From positions 310,001 to 374,000 of the forward strand of contig NZ_VDQT01000001.1 of assembly GCF_007667275.1 (NCBI RefSeq): a stretch of 64,000 nucleotides of DNA, in the 5' to 3' direction. The notes under the pieces were generated by a model, which was not told the origin of the DNA, made no database searches, and worked only from the letters and a program-made list of their open reading frames with translations. Shown piece by piece: positions 25,527 to 35,428 of the stretch. The DNA comes from Stenotrophomonas rhizophila. GTDB lineage: Bacteria > Pseudomonadota > Gammaproteobacteria > Xanthomonadales > Xanthomonadaceae. The stretch's first letter is position 1, and the number at the start of each line of letters is the position of its first letter. A program made the position numbers and the translations under genes.

Positions 25527-26987
25527 CTACTTCACGAAGTCGTACTTGAGCGCGGTCTGCAGGCGGAACACGTCGCCGCTGTCGCCGCTCTGCTCCTGCA
25601 GCTTTCCGTACAGCAGTTCGGCGCCCCAGCTCCAGCTGGACGATGGTTGCCAGACGATGTTGGCTGCGGCGTAGTCGCTGCGCCGGAACGCGCTCGGGTC
25701 GAGCAGGTCGTCGCGCTCAAGGTACAGCCGGCTGTAAGTAAGGGTGGAGCGCCAGCGCTGCGTCCAGTGATGGGTGTAGCCGACCCAGCCGCCATACTGC
25801 TGCAGCACCTGCAGGTCGCCCTGTGCGTCGACCACGCCATCGAGGTTCAATCCGCCCAGGTCGCCGAGGAAGGCGGCAATGCCCTGCCCGCCCAGCGCGC
25901 CGAACACGAAGTAGTCCCCGTTGTCGCCGCCGCCCCAGGTGCCGCTCAGCGCAAGCCCGCCGGCCATGGCGCTGTCGCTGCCTTCATTGCTGTCCTGCGC
26001 CGAGTCATAGGCGAGATAGCGCAGCAGGCCCGAGGCCTGCAGGCTGCCCCACCCCGCTTCGTGCCTTGCCGCCAGCACCAGGTTGGGCGCGGCGGTGCGC
26101 GAGCGCTGGGTAGCGCCATCGAACTGCAGTTCCGGTGCGCGATGTTCGGCCGCCAGGATGATCTGGTTGCCGCCGCCCAGCGGGAAGTACTGGCGGATGC
26201 TGGCCAGGCGCGCCGACGGCGAGGCCGGCGGACCGGCGAAGTCCAGCGTGTCGGGACCGGAATCCAGGTCCATGAAGGCCGACCAGCCGAAGCCTACATA
26301 GGTGTTGCCGAGCTGGCCCCAGGCGTGGCGCAGCCGATAGCCGTAGCTGCCGCCGGAACCGAAGAAGTCGTTCTGCACCAGAAAGCGCAGCTGGCCGGCG
26401 CCGGTGTCGCGGCGCCCTTCCAGGGTGAGGCGGGTCTGCCGCGCGTGCATGTTGAAGCGGGTGCTGTCGCGCCCGCCGTCGACCGGGATCTCGGAGGTGA
26501 TGAACTGGTCGCTGTCGCCGGCGTCGCCGCTGTCGAACATCGCATCCAGCTTGGCGTAGCCGCCCAGCCGCAACCAGGTGCCGGTGCCGGGGATCTGGAA
26601 GAAGCCTTCCAGGTCGTCGCCGGGTGGCACTTCGTTGTCGGCGCGTGCGGTGGCCTGCTCGTCTTCATCGAACGTCTCGTGCGCCGGCAGTGGCGAGCGC
26701 GGCACGTTCAAGGTCGCCGGCGTCGCGGCGACCAGCGGCGTGCCGGGCACCGACACCGTGCCCGGCGCGGCGGCCACGCCGGTGCTGGGCGGTGCGGGCG
26801 TGGCGGGTGCCGCCGGGGCGGTGCCGGCCTGGCCGGACTCGAGCGCCTGGATGCGCGCGGTGAGCATGTCCACGGTCTGGCGCAGGCGCTGGATTTCAGC
26901 GTCCTGGCTGGCGTCGCGGGTCTGGGCGGCAACGGCGCCGGGCAGCAGCACCGAGGCAAGGCAGAGGGTTCGGACCGGAATGCGCAT
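25527..26987 (-). CDS. DcaP-like trimeric outer-membrane porin
   Basis: The 486-residue protein has a signal peptide, an N-terminal coiled-coil (AEIQRLRQTVDMLTARIQAL, ~30-49), an Ala/Pro/Val-rich linker, then FQIPGTGTWLRLGGYAKLD and a 16-stranded type barrel ending KYDFVK. This order is that of DcaP porins, which take up small dicarboxylates or similar anions. GAGGT lies at SD distance. It starts 33 bp after the stop of the RND channel gene, without a visible terminator between, so it may belong to the efflux operon. Confidence 0.82.
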   Translation of the reverse strand: MRIPVRTLCLASVLLPGAVAAQTRDASQDAEIQRLRQTVDMLTARIQALESGQAGTAPAAPATPAPPSTGVAAAPGTVSVPGTPLVAATPATLNVPRSPLPAHETFDEDEQATARADNEVPPGDDLEGFFQIPGTGTWLRLGGYAKLDAMFDSGDAGDSDQFITSEIPVDGGRDSTRFNMHARQTRLTLEGRRDTGAGQLRFLVQNDFFGSGGSYGYRLRHAWGQLGNTYVGFGWSAFMDLDSGPDTLDFAGPPASPSARLASIRQYFPLGGGNQIILAAEHRAPELQFDGATQRSRTAAPNLVLAARHEAGWGSLQASGLLRYLAYDSAQDSNEGSDSAMAGGLALSGTWGGGDNGDYFVFGALGGQGIAAFLGDLGGLNLDGVVDAQGDLQVLQQYGGWVGYTHHWTQRWRSTLTYSRLYLERDDLLDPSAFRRSDYAAANIVWQPSSSWSWGAELLYGKLQEQSGDSGDVFRLQTALKYDFVK

Positions 26988-27020
26988 ACAGAGCGTACCT
27001 CGCAGGATAGTGGGGGAATC

Positions 27021-28439
27021 TCAGTCGGCCGGGCGCTCCCGCAGCGCCTGGCCGCCGCCCAGTGCGGCGTACAGGTTCACCGCGTCCTGCAACGCCGCGG
27101 CGCGCAGCTGCAGCAGGTTCTGTTCGGCAGCGAAGTGGTTGCGTTCAGCGTCCAGCACTTCCAGGTACGGGGTCAGGCCCACGTCGTAGCGGTCGTGCGC
27201 GGTCACCACCAGCGCCTGCTGGACGTCCACGGCGCGCATCTGCGCCTGGATCTGCAAATCATTCTGCTCGGCGGCGACCAGGCCGCTGGCCACTTCGCGG
27301 AAGGCGTTCTGCACAGTGGACTGGTAGGCCGTTTCGCGTTCATCGCGGGCGGCGGTCGCACCGTCCACGCGCGCGCGGCGGGCGCCCCAGTCCAGCAGCG
27401 GCAACACCGCGCCGCCGCCGAACGACCACACCCGGTTGCTGTCCGAGACCAGTCCGGACAGTTCGCTCGACGCGTAGCCGCCGGCCGCGGTCAGGGCGAT
27501 GATCGGGAAGTACAGCGCCCGCGCCACGCCGATGTTGGCGTTGGCCGCACGCAGCTGGTGCTCGGCCAGGCGGATGTCCGGGCGCGCTTCCAGCAGTGCC
27601 GACGGCAAGCCAGGATCGAGCCGGGTGAGCTGCGCGTCGGGATCGAGTGGCAACCCGGCGGGCAGCACCGGCGGCAGCGGCGTGCCGACCAGGAACTGCA
27701 GCAGCTGCAGCGACTGGCCGCGGTTGCGGCGCAGCTGCGCCAGCTGCAGTTCGGTCTGGGTCACCAGCGCATACGACTGGTTGAAGTCGATGGAGGAGGT
27801 CAGCCCCGCGTCCATGCGCAGCTGCGCCAGCTCCAGGGTTTCATTGCGGCTGGCCAGGGAACGCTCGGCCAGCACGATGCCTTCGTCGCTGGCGCGCACC
27901 GCGTAGTAGCTGGCGGCTACGTTGGCCACCAGCGACAGTTCGGCGGTATTGCGTGCTTCTTCGGTCGCCAGGTACTGGCGCCGCGCCGCTTCATTGAGGT
28001 TCGCCACCCGCCCCCAGAAATCCAGCTCGAACGACGGAATGCCCACCTGTACGCCATAGCTGTCCACCGTGACGCGGGGCGCGCCGTCGGCGCCACTGAG
28101 CGGGGTGCGCAGGCGCTGCGCGGAGGCGTTCGCGTCCAGTCCGGGGAGGCGCTGGCTGCGCTGGATGCGGAACTGGGCGCGGGCCTGCTCGATCCGCGCC
28201 GCCGCCCCGGCCAGGTCGCGGTTGTACACCAGCGCCTGGCCGATCAGTCCGCGCAGCACCGGGTCGTGGAAGAAGGTCTGCCAGGCAATGGCCGGTGCGG
28301 CGCCGCCGTCGGCCGCGGTAGACGGGTACGCCGCCGGCACCGGTGCCTCGGGCCGAACATAGTCCGGTGCCAGGTTGCAGGCGCACAGCTGGCAGGCCGC
28401 CAGCACCACACCCCAGCGCAGCAACGTGCGCTCAGCCAT
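27021..28439 (-). CDS. RND efflux outer-membrane lipoprotein (NodT/OprM family)
   Basis: The 472-residue protein has a lipoprotein signal (LAACQLCAC) followed by NLAPDYVRPEAPVPAAYP, the signature start of OprM/NodT channels, and two copies of the TolC-like alpha/beta repeat (QARAQFRIQRSQRLPGLDAN… and QLRAANANIGVARALYFP). It should trimerise into the exit duct. ATG 28439 overlaps the stop of the pump gene by 8 bp, which fixes the start; an upstream extension to 28607 is Arg/Cys-rich noise. Translation is coupled to the pump. Confidence 0.92.
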   Translation of the reverse strand: MAERTLLRWGVVLAACQLCACNLAPDYVRPEAPVPAAYPSTAADGGAAPAIAWQTFFHDPVLRGLIGQALVYNRDLAGAAARIEQARAQFRIQRSQRLPGLDANASAQRLRTPLSGADGAPRVTVDSYGVQVGIPSFELDFWGRVANLNEAARRQYLATEEARNTAELSLVANVAASYYAVRASDEGIVLAERSLASRNETLELAQLRMDAGLTSSIDFNQSYALVTQTELQLAQLRRNRGQSLQLLQFLVGTPLPPVLPAGLPLDPDAQLTRLDPGLPSALLEARPDIRLAEHQLRAANANIGVARALYFPIIALTAAGGYASSELSGLVSDSNRVWSFGGGAVLPLLDWGARRARVDGATAARDERETAYQSTVQNAFREVASGLVAAEQNDLQIQAQMRAVDVQQALVVTAHDRYDVGLTPYLEVLDAERNHFAAEQNLLQLRAAALQDAVNLYAALGGGQALRERPAD

Positions 28440-31400
28440 GGCCGCCCTCCCCGTCCTGCGGCGTCGCCGCCGGCGCTGGCGGCTGGCGGTCACGCGCGCG
28501 CCGCCGCAACACGAAATAGAACAGCGGGGTGAAGAAGATGCCGAACACGGTGGCGCTGAGCATGCTGCCGAGCACCCCGGTGCCCACGGCCTGGCGGCTG
28601 GCGGCACCGGCGCCGGTGGCGACCACCAGTGGCACCATGCCGACGATGAAGGTCAGGCTGGTCATCAGGATCGGCCGCAGGCGCTGCTGCGCGGCCTGCA
28701 GGATCGCGTCGCGGACCGGCACCCCGCGCGCTTCCTCGTCGAGGCCGAACTGTACGATCAGGATCGCGTTCTTCGCCGCCAGGCCGATGATGGTGACCAG
28801 GCCCACGGTGAAATACACATCGGCGGACATCCCGCGTGCGGCGGTGAACACCACCGCGCCCAGGATGCCCAGCGGCACCACCAGCAGCACGATCACCGGG
28901 GTCACCCAGCTTTCATACAGCGCCGCCAGCAGCAGGAAGGCGACGACGAAGGCCAGCCCCAGCAGCATGCCGACCTGGCCGGAGGCTTCGCGTTCTTCGC
29001 GCGCGGTGCCGGTCCACTCATGGCGCATGCCCGGCGGCAGCACCTCATCGGCGATGCGCTCCATCTCCACCAGCGCGGCGCCGCTGGACACACCGGGCGC
29101 GCCCTGCCCCGACACCGTCGCCGACAGGAACCCGTTGTAGCGCTCCACCTGCTGCTCGCCCACTGTCCAGCGCGTAGTCGCGAATGCCGAGAACGGCACA
29201 GACTGCCCGTTGCTGCCGATCACCCGCAGGTCGGACACGTCCTCGGCGCGCATGCGCTGTTCGGCGTCGCCCTGGATGAACACCCGCAGCACATTGCCCT
29301 GGCGCACGAAATCATTGACGTAGGCCGAACCGAACATGATGCCCAGCGCCTGGTTGACCTGCGACAGCTGCACCCCGAGCGCACGCGCCTGCGTACGGTC
29401 GATGTCCACGAACAGCTGCGGTGCGCGCGGCATGCCCTCCGGACGCACCCCGGTCAGCCGGTCGCTGGCCGCGGCACGCGCGGTGATCCCCATGGCCGCG
29501 GCGGACAGGGCCTGGCCGCCGACGCCGCTGCGGTCCTCGATCTTCATGCTGAAACCGGACGCGTTACCCAGCGACTGGATCGCCGGCGGATTGAGCGCGA
29601 ATACCTGCGCCTGCGGAATGCGGGTGAACGCCGCGCTCATGCGCGCGGCCAACGACATCGCGCTGCGCTCGCTGCCGCTGCGTTCGGCCCACGGGTGCAG
29701 GTCGACGAACGACATGCCCACCGCCTGGCCCTGGCCGAAGAAGCTGAAGCCGATCACCGTGGCCACGTTGCGCACTTCCGGTTGCTGGCGCAGGATCGCC
29801 TCGGCCTGCTCGGCGGCGGCGCGGGTGCGCTCCATGGTGGCTCCGGGCGCGGCGTTGTAGGCCACGAAGATGTAGCCCTGGTCCTCGGTCGGCAGGAAGC
29901 CGCCGGGCAGGCGCGCGTACAGCAGGCCGGTGAGCAGGGTCACCCCCACGAACACGCCGATCCACAGCCACGGCCGCACCAGCATGCCGCCCACCCAGCC
30001 GGCGTAGCCGCGACTGCTGCGTTCCAGCCCGGTGTTGATCGCGCCGAACAACCGCCGCGCCGGACCGCCCCTGCCCACCTGCTCCTTGGCCGGACGCAGC
30101 ATCGCACCGCAGATGGCCGGCGCCAGGGTCAGCGACAGGATCGTCGACACCACCAGCGATACGCTCAGGGTGACCGCGAACTGACGGTAGATGCCGCCGG
30201 CCGAGCCGGGAAAGAACCCCATCGGAATGAACACCGCCAGCAGCACCAGGGTGGTGGCGATGATCGCGCCGGACAGCTGGCCCATCGCCTTGGCGGTGGC
30301 CTCGCGCGGGGGAAGCTCTTCCTCGCGCATGATCCGCTCGACGCTTTCCACGATCACGATCGCATCGTCGTTGAGGATGCCGATCGCCACCACCATCGCG
30401 AACAGCGACAGCAGGTTGATCGATACCCCGAACGCCAGCAGGCCCAGGCACGCGCCCAGCAGCGACACCGGCACCACGATGGTCGGCAGGAACACCGCGC
30501 GCCAGCTCTGCAGGAACAGCAGCACCACGATCGAAACCAGCACCAGCGACTGCAGCATGGTCACGGCCACGCCATTGACCGATTCGACGATGAACGGGGT
30601 GGTGTCGAACGGCGTGGTCCACTGCATGCCATCCGGGAAGCTGCCCTCCAGGTCCTGCATGCGCTGGCGTACCGCGGTAGCGGTGGACAGCGCATTGGCG
30701 CCGGTAGCCAGCGACACCGCCAGCCCGGCCGTTTCCTGCCCGTTGAGGCGCAGGTTGAAGGCGTAGTTGTCGTTGCCCAGCTCGACCCGCGCCACATCGC
30801 CCAGCCGCACCGTGGCCGCACCCGGCGTCGCGCGGATGATCACCTGGCGGAACTGCTCGGGGGTACTGAAGCGGCCGCGCATCACGATCTGCGCGGTGGT
30901 TTCGGTCGACGGCGTGGTCGGCTGCAGGCCCAGGCCACCGCCGGCGGTCTGCGCGTTCTGCTCGCGCACCGCGGCCATCACCTCGCCCGGCGAGATGCCG
31001 TAGCTGACCAGCTTTTCCCGGTCCAGCCAGATCCGCATCGCGTAGCTGGACCCGAACAGGGTCACATCGCCCACCCCGTGCACGCGGCGCAGTTCGTCGG
31101 CGATGTTGCTGTTGGCGTAGTCGCCCAGTTCCAGCGCCGAGTAACGGCCTTTGTCGGACTGCAGCGAGATCAGCATCAGGAAGCCGTTGCTGGCCTGGGT
31201 CACGCGCACGCCCATCTGCCGCACTTCATCCGGCAGGCGCGGCTCGACCCGGGCCAGGCGGTCCTGCACCTGCGACCGCGCGATGTCCAGGTCGGTGCCG
31301 CTGCGGAACGTCACCCGGATCTGCGCGGTACCGTTGGCGCGGCTGGTGGAGGTCATGAACAGGAAATCGTCCACCCCGCTGAGCTCGTTTTCGATCACCG

Positions 31401-31587
31401 AGGTCACGGTGCGGTCCAGGGTCTGCGCGTCGGCGCCGACGAAGGTGGCCGAGATGCTCAGGCTCGGCGGCGCCACGTCCGGGTACTGTTCCACCGGCAG
31501 GGTCGCCAGCGCGATGCCGCCGAACAGGATCGCGAACAGCGCGATCACCCACGCCATCACCGGCCGGTAGACGAAGTAGCCGCTCAT
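28432..31587 (-). CDS. RND multidrug efflux pump, HAE1 family
   Basis: The 1051-residue protein is a typical HAE1 inner-membrane pump. It has TM1 (VIALFAILFGGIALATLPV), the proton-relay segment LNDDAIVIVESVERIM in TM4, and the duplicate layout of periplasmic porter and docking domains over 12 TM helices. Drugs are taken from periplasm or membrane in exchange for protons. The ATG overlaps the adaptor stop (ATGA, 31584-31587). No specific substrate range can be read. Order adaptor-pump-channel resembles Sme and Mex operons; I cannot assign it to a named one. Confidence 0.95.
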   Translation of the reverse strand: MSGYFVYRPVMAWVIALFAILFGGIALATLPVEQYPDVAPPSLSISATFVGADAQTLDRTVTSVIENELSGVDDFLFMTSTSRANGTAQIRVTFRSGTDLDIARSQVQDRLARVEPRLPDEVRQMGVRVTQASNGFLMLISLQSDKGRYSALELGDYANSNIADELRRVHGVGDVTLFGSSYAMRIWLDREKLVSYGISPGEVMAAVREQNAQTAGGGLGLQPTTPSTETTAQIVMRGRFSTPEQFRQVIIRATPGAATVRLGDVARVELGNDNYAFNLRLNGQETAGLAVSLATGANALSTATAVRQRMQDLEGSFPDGMQWTTPFDTTPFIVESVNGVAVTMLQSLVLVSIVVLLFLQSWRAVFLPTIVVPVSLLGACLGLLAFGVSINLLSLFAMVVAIGILNDDAIVIVESVERIMREEELPPREATAKAMGQLSGAIIATTLVLLAVFIPMGFFPGSAGGIYRQFAVTLSVSLVVSTILSLTLAPAICGAMLRPAKEQVGRGGPARRLFGAINTGLERSSRGYAGWVGGMLVRPWLWIGVFVGVTLLTGLLYARLPGGFLPTEDQGYIFVAYNAAPGATMERTRAAAEQAEAILRQQPEVRNVATVIGFSFFGQGQAVGMSFVDLHPWAERSGSERSAMSLAARMSAAFTRIPQAQVFALNPPAIQSLGNASGFSMKIEDRSGVGGQALSAAAMGITARAAASDRLTGVRPEGMPRAPQLFVDIDRTQARALGVQLSQVNQALGIMFGSAYVNDFVRQGNVLRVFIQGDAEQRMRAEDVSDLRVIGSNGQSVPFSAFATTRWTVGEQQVERYNGFLSATVSGQGAPGVSSGAALVEMERIADEVLPPGMRHEWTGTAREEREASGQVGMLLGLAFVVAFLLLAALYESWVTPVIVLLVVPLGILGAVVFTAARGMSADVYFTVGLVTIIGLAAKNAILIVQFGLDEEARGVPVRDAILQAAQQRLRPILMTSLTFIVGMVPLVVATGAGAASRQAVGTGVLGSMLSATVFGIFFTPLFYFVLRRRARDRQPPAPAATPQDGEGGHG

Positions 31588-32744
31588 GGCGCCTCGGCCT
31601 TGGCCTTCGCAATCGGCGTGGACTGGATGGCCACCGGCTGCCCCGGCTGGATCTTGTGCCAGCCGTCGACGATCACCCGGTCGCCCGGGGTCAACCCGCT
31701 CTGCACCACCCAGCGACCGTCGGCTTGGCCGGCCAGGGACACCACGCGCCGCACCGCCACGTTTTCGTCGTTGACCAGCATGACGCTGGCCTCGTCCTCA
31801 CCGACCTGGATGGCGCGCTCCGGCAGGCTGAAGCCGTTGCGGATACTGCCCAGCTGCAGGATGCCGCGCACGAACTGGCCCGGCAGCAGCCGGCCGTCCG
31901 GATTGGCGAAGCGCGCCCGCAGCGTACGGCTGCCCGTGGCCGGATCGATCGCGGTTTCGCTGAAATCGACAACGCCCTCGGCGGGAAGGCGCTCGCCACC
32001 GTCGAGCAGGATCGTCACCCGCACCTTGCGGTTGTCGCCGACGTCGATGCGACCTTCCTGCACGCCGCGTTCCAGCGCGTTCATCGATATGTTGGAGGGA
32101 TTGAAGATGACGAATGCCGGGTCTACCTGGTCGATCCGGGTCAGCAGCGTGGCCGCCGCCGCACTCACCAGTGCGCCTTCGCTGACCTGGGCGCGGCCGG
32201 TGCGACCCTTGATCGGCGCGCGCACGGTGGCGTGGTCCAGCTGCAGCTGTGCGCGATCCACGGCCGCCTGTGCTTCCATCATCGCCGCGTCAGCCTGCCG
32301 GAACGAGGCCTGCGCCGATTCGTACTCCTGCACGCTGACCGCCTTTCGCTGCACCAGCGTCGACAGACGCGCGCGCAGCGCCGAGGTCTGCGCCTTGGCC
32401 GCACGTGCCGAGGCCAATGAGGCGCGTGCCTGCTGCACCCGCGCGCGCAGATCGCGCGGATCGATCTGGAACAGCGGCGCGTTGGCCTCTACCTCGGTCC
32501 CGTCCACGTACAGCTGGCGCTCGACGATGCCGTCGGCGCGCGCCCGCACCTCGGCCGAGCGGCTCGCTTCCACCCGTCCGGGAAGCTCCACCAGGTTGGG
32601 CACCGCCTGAGCCTTCACCACCTCCACCGCCACCAGCGTCGGCGGTCGCTCGGCCGTGTCGCCGCCGCCACCGCGCCCACATGCGGTCCCCAGCGCAACA
32701 CCCGCCAGCAGCCATGCACGCGCCATCCACCCAAGGGATTGCAT
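31584..32744 (-). CDS. RND periplasmic adaptor (membrane fusion protein)
   Basis: The 386-residue protein has a lipoprotein signal (LLAGVALGTACG), a barrel-sandwich half (VELPGRVEASRSAEVRARADGIV), an alpha-helical hairpin (~100-170, Ala/Gln-rich heptads) and the second lipoyl half (TVRAPIKGRTGRAQVSEG), the standard AcrA/MexA layout. It bridges pump and channel. The gene lies 78 bp downstream of arcA on the same strand, and no regulator gene is adjacent, so control of this efflux operon is not visible here. Confidence 0.93.
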   Translation of the reverse strand: MQSLGWMARAWLLAGVALGTACGRGGGGDTAERPPTLVAVEVVKAQAVPNLVELPGRVEASRSAEVRARADGIVERQLYVDGTEVEANAPLFQIDPRDLRARVQQARASLASARAAKAQTSALRARLSTLVQRKAVSVQEYESAQASFRQADAAMMEAQAAVDRAQLQLDHATVRAPIKGRTGRAQVSEGALVSAAAATLLTRIDQVDPAFVIFNPSNISMNALERGVQEGRIDVGDNRKVRVTILLDGGERLPAEGVVDFSETAIDPATGSRTLRARFANPDGRLLPGQFVRGILQLGSIRNGFSLPERAIQVGEDEASVMLVNDENVAVRRVVSLAGQADGRWVVQSGLTPGDRVIVDGWHKIQPGQPVAIQSTPIAKAKAEAP

Positions 32745-32822
32745 CCGTCCGGTCTCCGCGGTCCTGCATGGCGGGGCGGCGCGGGGCCGACCGCCGTGCG
32801 ATGAAAGGTCGTGGCGCTGCGG

Positions 32823-34073
32823 TTAGAAGGCCACCGCGTCGCGGATCAGTGGACAGGTCATGCAGTGTCCACCGCCGCGGCCACGCCCCAGCTCCGCGCC
32901 CACGATGCTGATCACTTCAATGCCCTGCTTGCGCAGGTCGGTGTTGGTCTGCGTGCTGCGGTCGTAGGCGACCACCACCCCGGGCGCCATCGCCACCAGG
33001 TTGTTGCCGCTGTCCCATTGCGAGCGTTCGGCAGCATAGCGGTCGCCACCGGATTCGACGATGCGCAGCTGCTTGAAGCCCAGCGCTTCGGCCACCACGT
33101 CGTTGAAGTGCTTCTTCTCGAACACGATCTCGAAACCGGGTGCCTTGTCGCTGGGATACAACGACACGGTGTGGATCTGGTCGACGATGCCGGGGAATAC
33201 CGTCACCACGTCACGGTCGGCGAAGGTGAACACCGTATCCAGGTGCATGGCGGAGCGCAGCTTGGGCATTACCGCCACGATCACACGCTTGGCCGCGCCG
33301 TTCTTGAACAGCGACTGCGCCAGCTGGGTGATGGCGGTGCGCGAGCTGCGCTCGCTCATCCCGACCAGCACCACGCCGTTGCCGGGGATCAGCACGTCGC
33401 CGCCTTCCAGGGTCGCATTGCCGTGGTCCACGGTGGGGTCGCCGAACCAGATCGGGAAGCTGGCCCTGGTGAAATCCGGATGGAACTTGTAGATCGCCGT
33501 GGTCAGGATGGTTTCTTCGTGCCGCGCCGGCCAGTACAGCGGATTCAGGGTCACGCCCTGGTAGATCCAGCACGTGGTGTCGCGGGTGTACAGGGTGTTG
33601 GGCAGCGGCGGCAGCAGGTAGCCGACGATGTCCGGCTGCTCGCGTGCCGCCTGCAGGGTCGGACCGGCGAAATCGTCGGGCAGGTCGAACACGCTGAGGC
33701 CGCCGATCAGCGTTTCAGCCAGCTCGCGCGGTGACAGCGACTCCAGGTACGCACGCACTTCGGCCATGAACTCCACGCCCACTTCATTGGCGTTGATCTG
33801 GTGGTCCAGGATCCAGTTGCGCGCCTCTACGTTCTCCAGCGTCTCGGCCAGCAGGTCGTGCATCTCCACCACGTCCACGCCCCGGGCGCGCATCTTGGAC
33901 ATGAAGTCGAAATGGTCGCGCTTGGCATTGTCGACCCAGATCACGTCGTCGAACAGCAGGTCGTCCTTGTTGCGCGGGGTCAGCCGGCTGTGCGCCTTGC
34001 CGGGTGCGCAGACCATTACCTTCCTGAGTACGCCAACTTCGGAATGAACGCCATACACCGGTGCACTGGACAT
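32823..34073 (-). CDS. arcA: Arginine deiminase
   Basis: The 416-residue enzyme converts L-arginine to citrulline and ammonia, the first step of the ADI pathway. Family marks: [14 protein letters not shown] at the start, [12 protein letters not shown], the LEGGDVL strand, HLDTVFTF, and the nucleophile Cys404 in [18 protein letters not shown] precedes the ATG; an open frame continues far upstream to 35342 but is not coding. No arcB or arcC is adjacent, while two ArcD-like antiporters lie ~3.6 kb upstream on the same strand. Roles in acid tolerance and ATP supply under low oxygen are those of the family. Confidence 0.94.
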   Translation of the reverse strand: MSSAPVYGVHSEVGVLRKVMVCAPGKAHSRLTPRNKDDLLFDDVIWVDNAKRDHFDFMSKMRARGVDVVEMHDLLAETLENVEARNWILDHQINANEVGVEFMAEVRAYLESLSPRELAETLIGGLSVFDLPDDFAGPTLQAAREQPDIVGYLLPPLPNTLYTRDTTCWIYQGVTLNPLYWPARHEETILTTAIYKFHPDFTRASFPIWFGDPTVDHGNATLEGGDVLIPGNGVVLVGMSERSSRTAITQLAQSLFKNGAAKRVIVAVMPKLRSAMHLDTVFTFADRDVVTVFPGIVDQIHTVSLYPSDKAPGFEIVFEKKHFNDVVAEALGFKQLRIVESGGDRYAAERSQWDSGNNLVAMAPGVVVAYDRSTQTNTDLRKQGIEVISIVGAELGRGRGGGHCMTCPLIRDAVAF

Positions 34074-34385
34074 TGCGGGCCTCTCCTGGGTCACGAAACG
34101 TGGGGAAAACACGGCCCCGCACGTACTCGCGGTCGGCCGATGCTGCGTATGCGGTGCGTGGACAAGTAGCCCTCGAACAGTAATGCGTGCGTGAACGTCG
34201 GTTTCCGGATAGTGGCCGGAAACCCCTGCAAATCGTGGATCTATTGGCGCCGTAGGCATGCGCCGCGTCTTCACGTTCGCGTTACCGGCCGCGTTGTTAA
34301 TCGCTGCTGCAAGGAGTAGTTGACCCGCACGGAGGGCGGAATCCACCTCATCGTTCCGCGCAGTCACTTGATGGAGACACACACA
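34074..34385. other. 312-bp divergent intergenic region arcA / lipoprotein gene
   Basis: No gene is seen here. It holds the promoters of arcA and the plus-strand lipoprotein gene and an inverted repeat TTTCCGG (34202-34208) / CCGGAAA (34216-34222) with a 7-nt centre, a candidate regulator site. No convincing ArgR or FNR box was found by eye. Confidence 0.4.
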
Positions 34386-34847
34386 ATGAAACTTCCACAT
34401 GCAGGCGTGGCCACGGCGGTCCTGGCGTCGGCCCTGTTCATGGCGGGCTGCGCGACCCAGACCACGCCGAGCACGTTCAATCGTTCGGAGGTCGGGCGCG
34501 CCCAGGACGTCCAGATGGGTACCGTGCAGTCGATCCGGGCGGTGCAGATCCAGAATGACTCGCGTGGCGTTCCGACACTGGTGGGCGCGGCCATCGGCGG
34601 CGTGGCGGGTAGTTCGATCGGCGGCGGCAGCCGCGCCAATGCCATCGGCGCCATCGCCGGTGCAGCGGCCGGTGGCGCGGCCGGCAACGCGCTCGCGCGT
34701 GGCGCGCGCAATGGCGTGGAGATCACCGTGCAGCTGGAGAACGGCCGCACCGTGGCGGTGGTGCAGGATGGCAACCCGAACGACTACCGCGTTGGCGACC
34801 GCGTGCGCGTGTCCAGCGATGGTGCCACGACACGCGTAACCCGCTGA
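34386..34847 (+). CDS. SlyB-like outer-membrane lipoprotein, glycine-zipper type
   Basis: The 153-residue protein has lipobox MAGC (signal [22 protein letters not shown]), then [11 protein letters not shown], a glycine-zipper double segment ([15 protein letters not shown] and [15 protein letters not shown]) and a C-terminal beta domain with YRVGDRVRV. This matches SlyB/Pcp lipoproteins of the outer membrane, which stabilise the envelope under cation stress. GGAG upstream and the signal peptide fix the start at 34386. A stable hairpin follows the stop. Confidence 0.88.
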   Translation: MKLPHAGVATAVLASALFMAGCATQTTPSTFNRSEVGRAQDVQMGTVQSIRAVQIQNDSRGVPTLVGAAIGGVAGSSIGGGSRANAIGAIAGAAAGGAAGNALARGARNGVEITVQLENGRTVAVVQDGNPNDYRVGDRVRVSSDGATTRVTR

Positions 34848-34867
34848 CCCGGGACGCATCCAGGCTG

Positions 34868-34888
34868 GCCCGTCCCCGCAGGACGGGC
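34868..34888 (+). terminator. Hairpin after the SlyB-like gene
   Basis: GCCCGTCC and GGACGGGC form a perfect 8-bp stem with a 5-nt loop 20 bp after the stop. No T-run follows, so termination may be partial; the next plus-strand gene begins 33 bp later. Confidence 0.5.
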
Positions 34889-34920
34889 ACGCCATCCTGT
34901 TGTCCATCGAGGGAGCCGCC

Positions 34921-35415
34921 ATGCGCCGCCTGCTGATTGCCCTGCTCGCCGTGACCACACTGGGCGGGTGCGCCACCACGCCTACACTGACCACCCAGGA
35001 GCGCTTCAACCTGTACGTGCAGCACGCCGGCGCGCCGGTGGCCTCCTTCCGCCTGGCCCGCTTCGTCCGCCAGACCCAATGGACGCCGTTGGGCGACCGG
35101 GCGCTGGCGGTGTGGACCAGCCAGAGCGTGGGCCACCTGCTCGAACTGCGCGGTCGCTGCACCGGCTTGTCGATCGCACACACCGTGGAGATCACCAATT
35201 CCTTCGGCACGGTCAACGCCCGCTGGGACAGCGTGATACCGCGCACCGCCAGCGTGGCCATGCCGCAATCGTGCCGCATCATCCGCATCCGCCCGCTGGA
35301 CGGCCTGGCGATCCGCGACGCCCGCCGCGAGATGCGCAACACGATCTACGGCACCCGCCCCGCCGACCTGGTCGAAGACACCGGTCCGGACATCACCGAT
35401 CAGCCGGTCGACTGA
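34921..35415 (+). CDS. Lipoprotein, DUF6491-like
   Basis: The 164-residue protein starts [17 protein letters not shown], a clear lipobox (GGC), and continues with a small beta-rich domain ([11 protein letters not shown]…) containing Cys in RGRCTGL and QSCRIIRI that could form a disulphide. It resembles the DUF6491 lipoproteins common in Xanthomonadaceae; function unknown. GAGGGAG lies before ATG 34921. It is followed 13 bp later by the yqhA-like gene and may be co-transcribed with it. Confidence 0.75.
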   Translation: MRRLLIALLAVTTLGGCATTPTLTTQERFNLYVQHAGAPVASFRLARFVRQTQWTPLGDRALAVWTSQSVGHLLELRGRCTGLSIAHTVEITNSFGTVNARWDSVIPRTASVAMPQSCRIIRIRPLDGLAIRDARREMRNTIYGTRPADLVEDTGPDITDQPVD

Positions 35416-35428
35416 ACGGCGCACCGGC

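Noticed and set aside
25143..32610. Very long open frames on the plus strand (25143-28532 and 28375-32610) opposite the porin and RND genes
   Set aside because: They mirror strongly coding minus-strand genes in GC-rich DNA, have low-complexity His/Arg/Gln-rich translations and lack domains and ribosome binding sites.
27021..32744. Naming the efflux operon smeABC, smeDEF or mexAB-oprM
   Set aside because: Order and families fit several operons; no adjacent regulator (SmeT or SmeRS type) is present and no alignment could be run.
34074..35342. Extension of the arcA frame upstream to 35342
   Set aside because: Arginine deiminases start at MSSAPVYG with a clear SD; the extension overlaps two plausible plus-strand lipoprotein genes.
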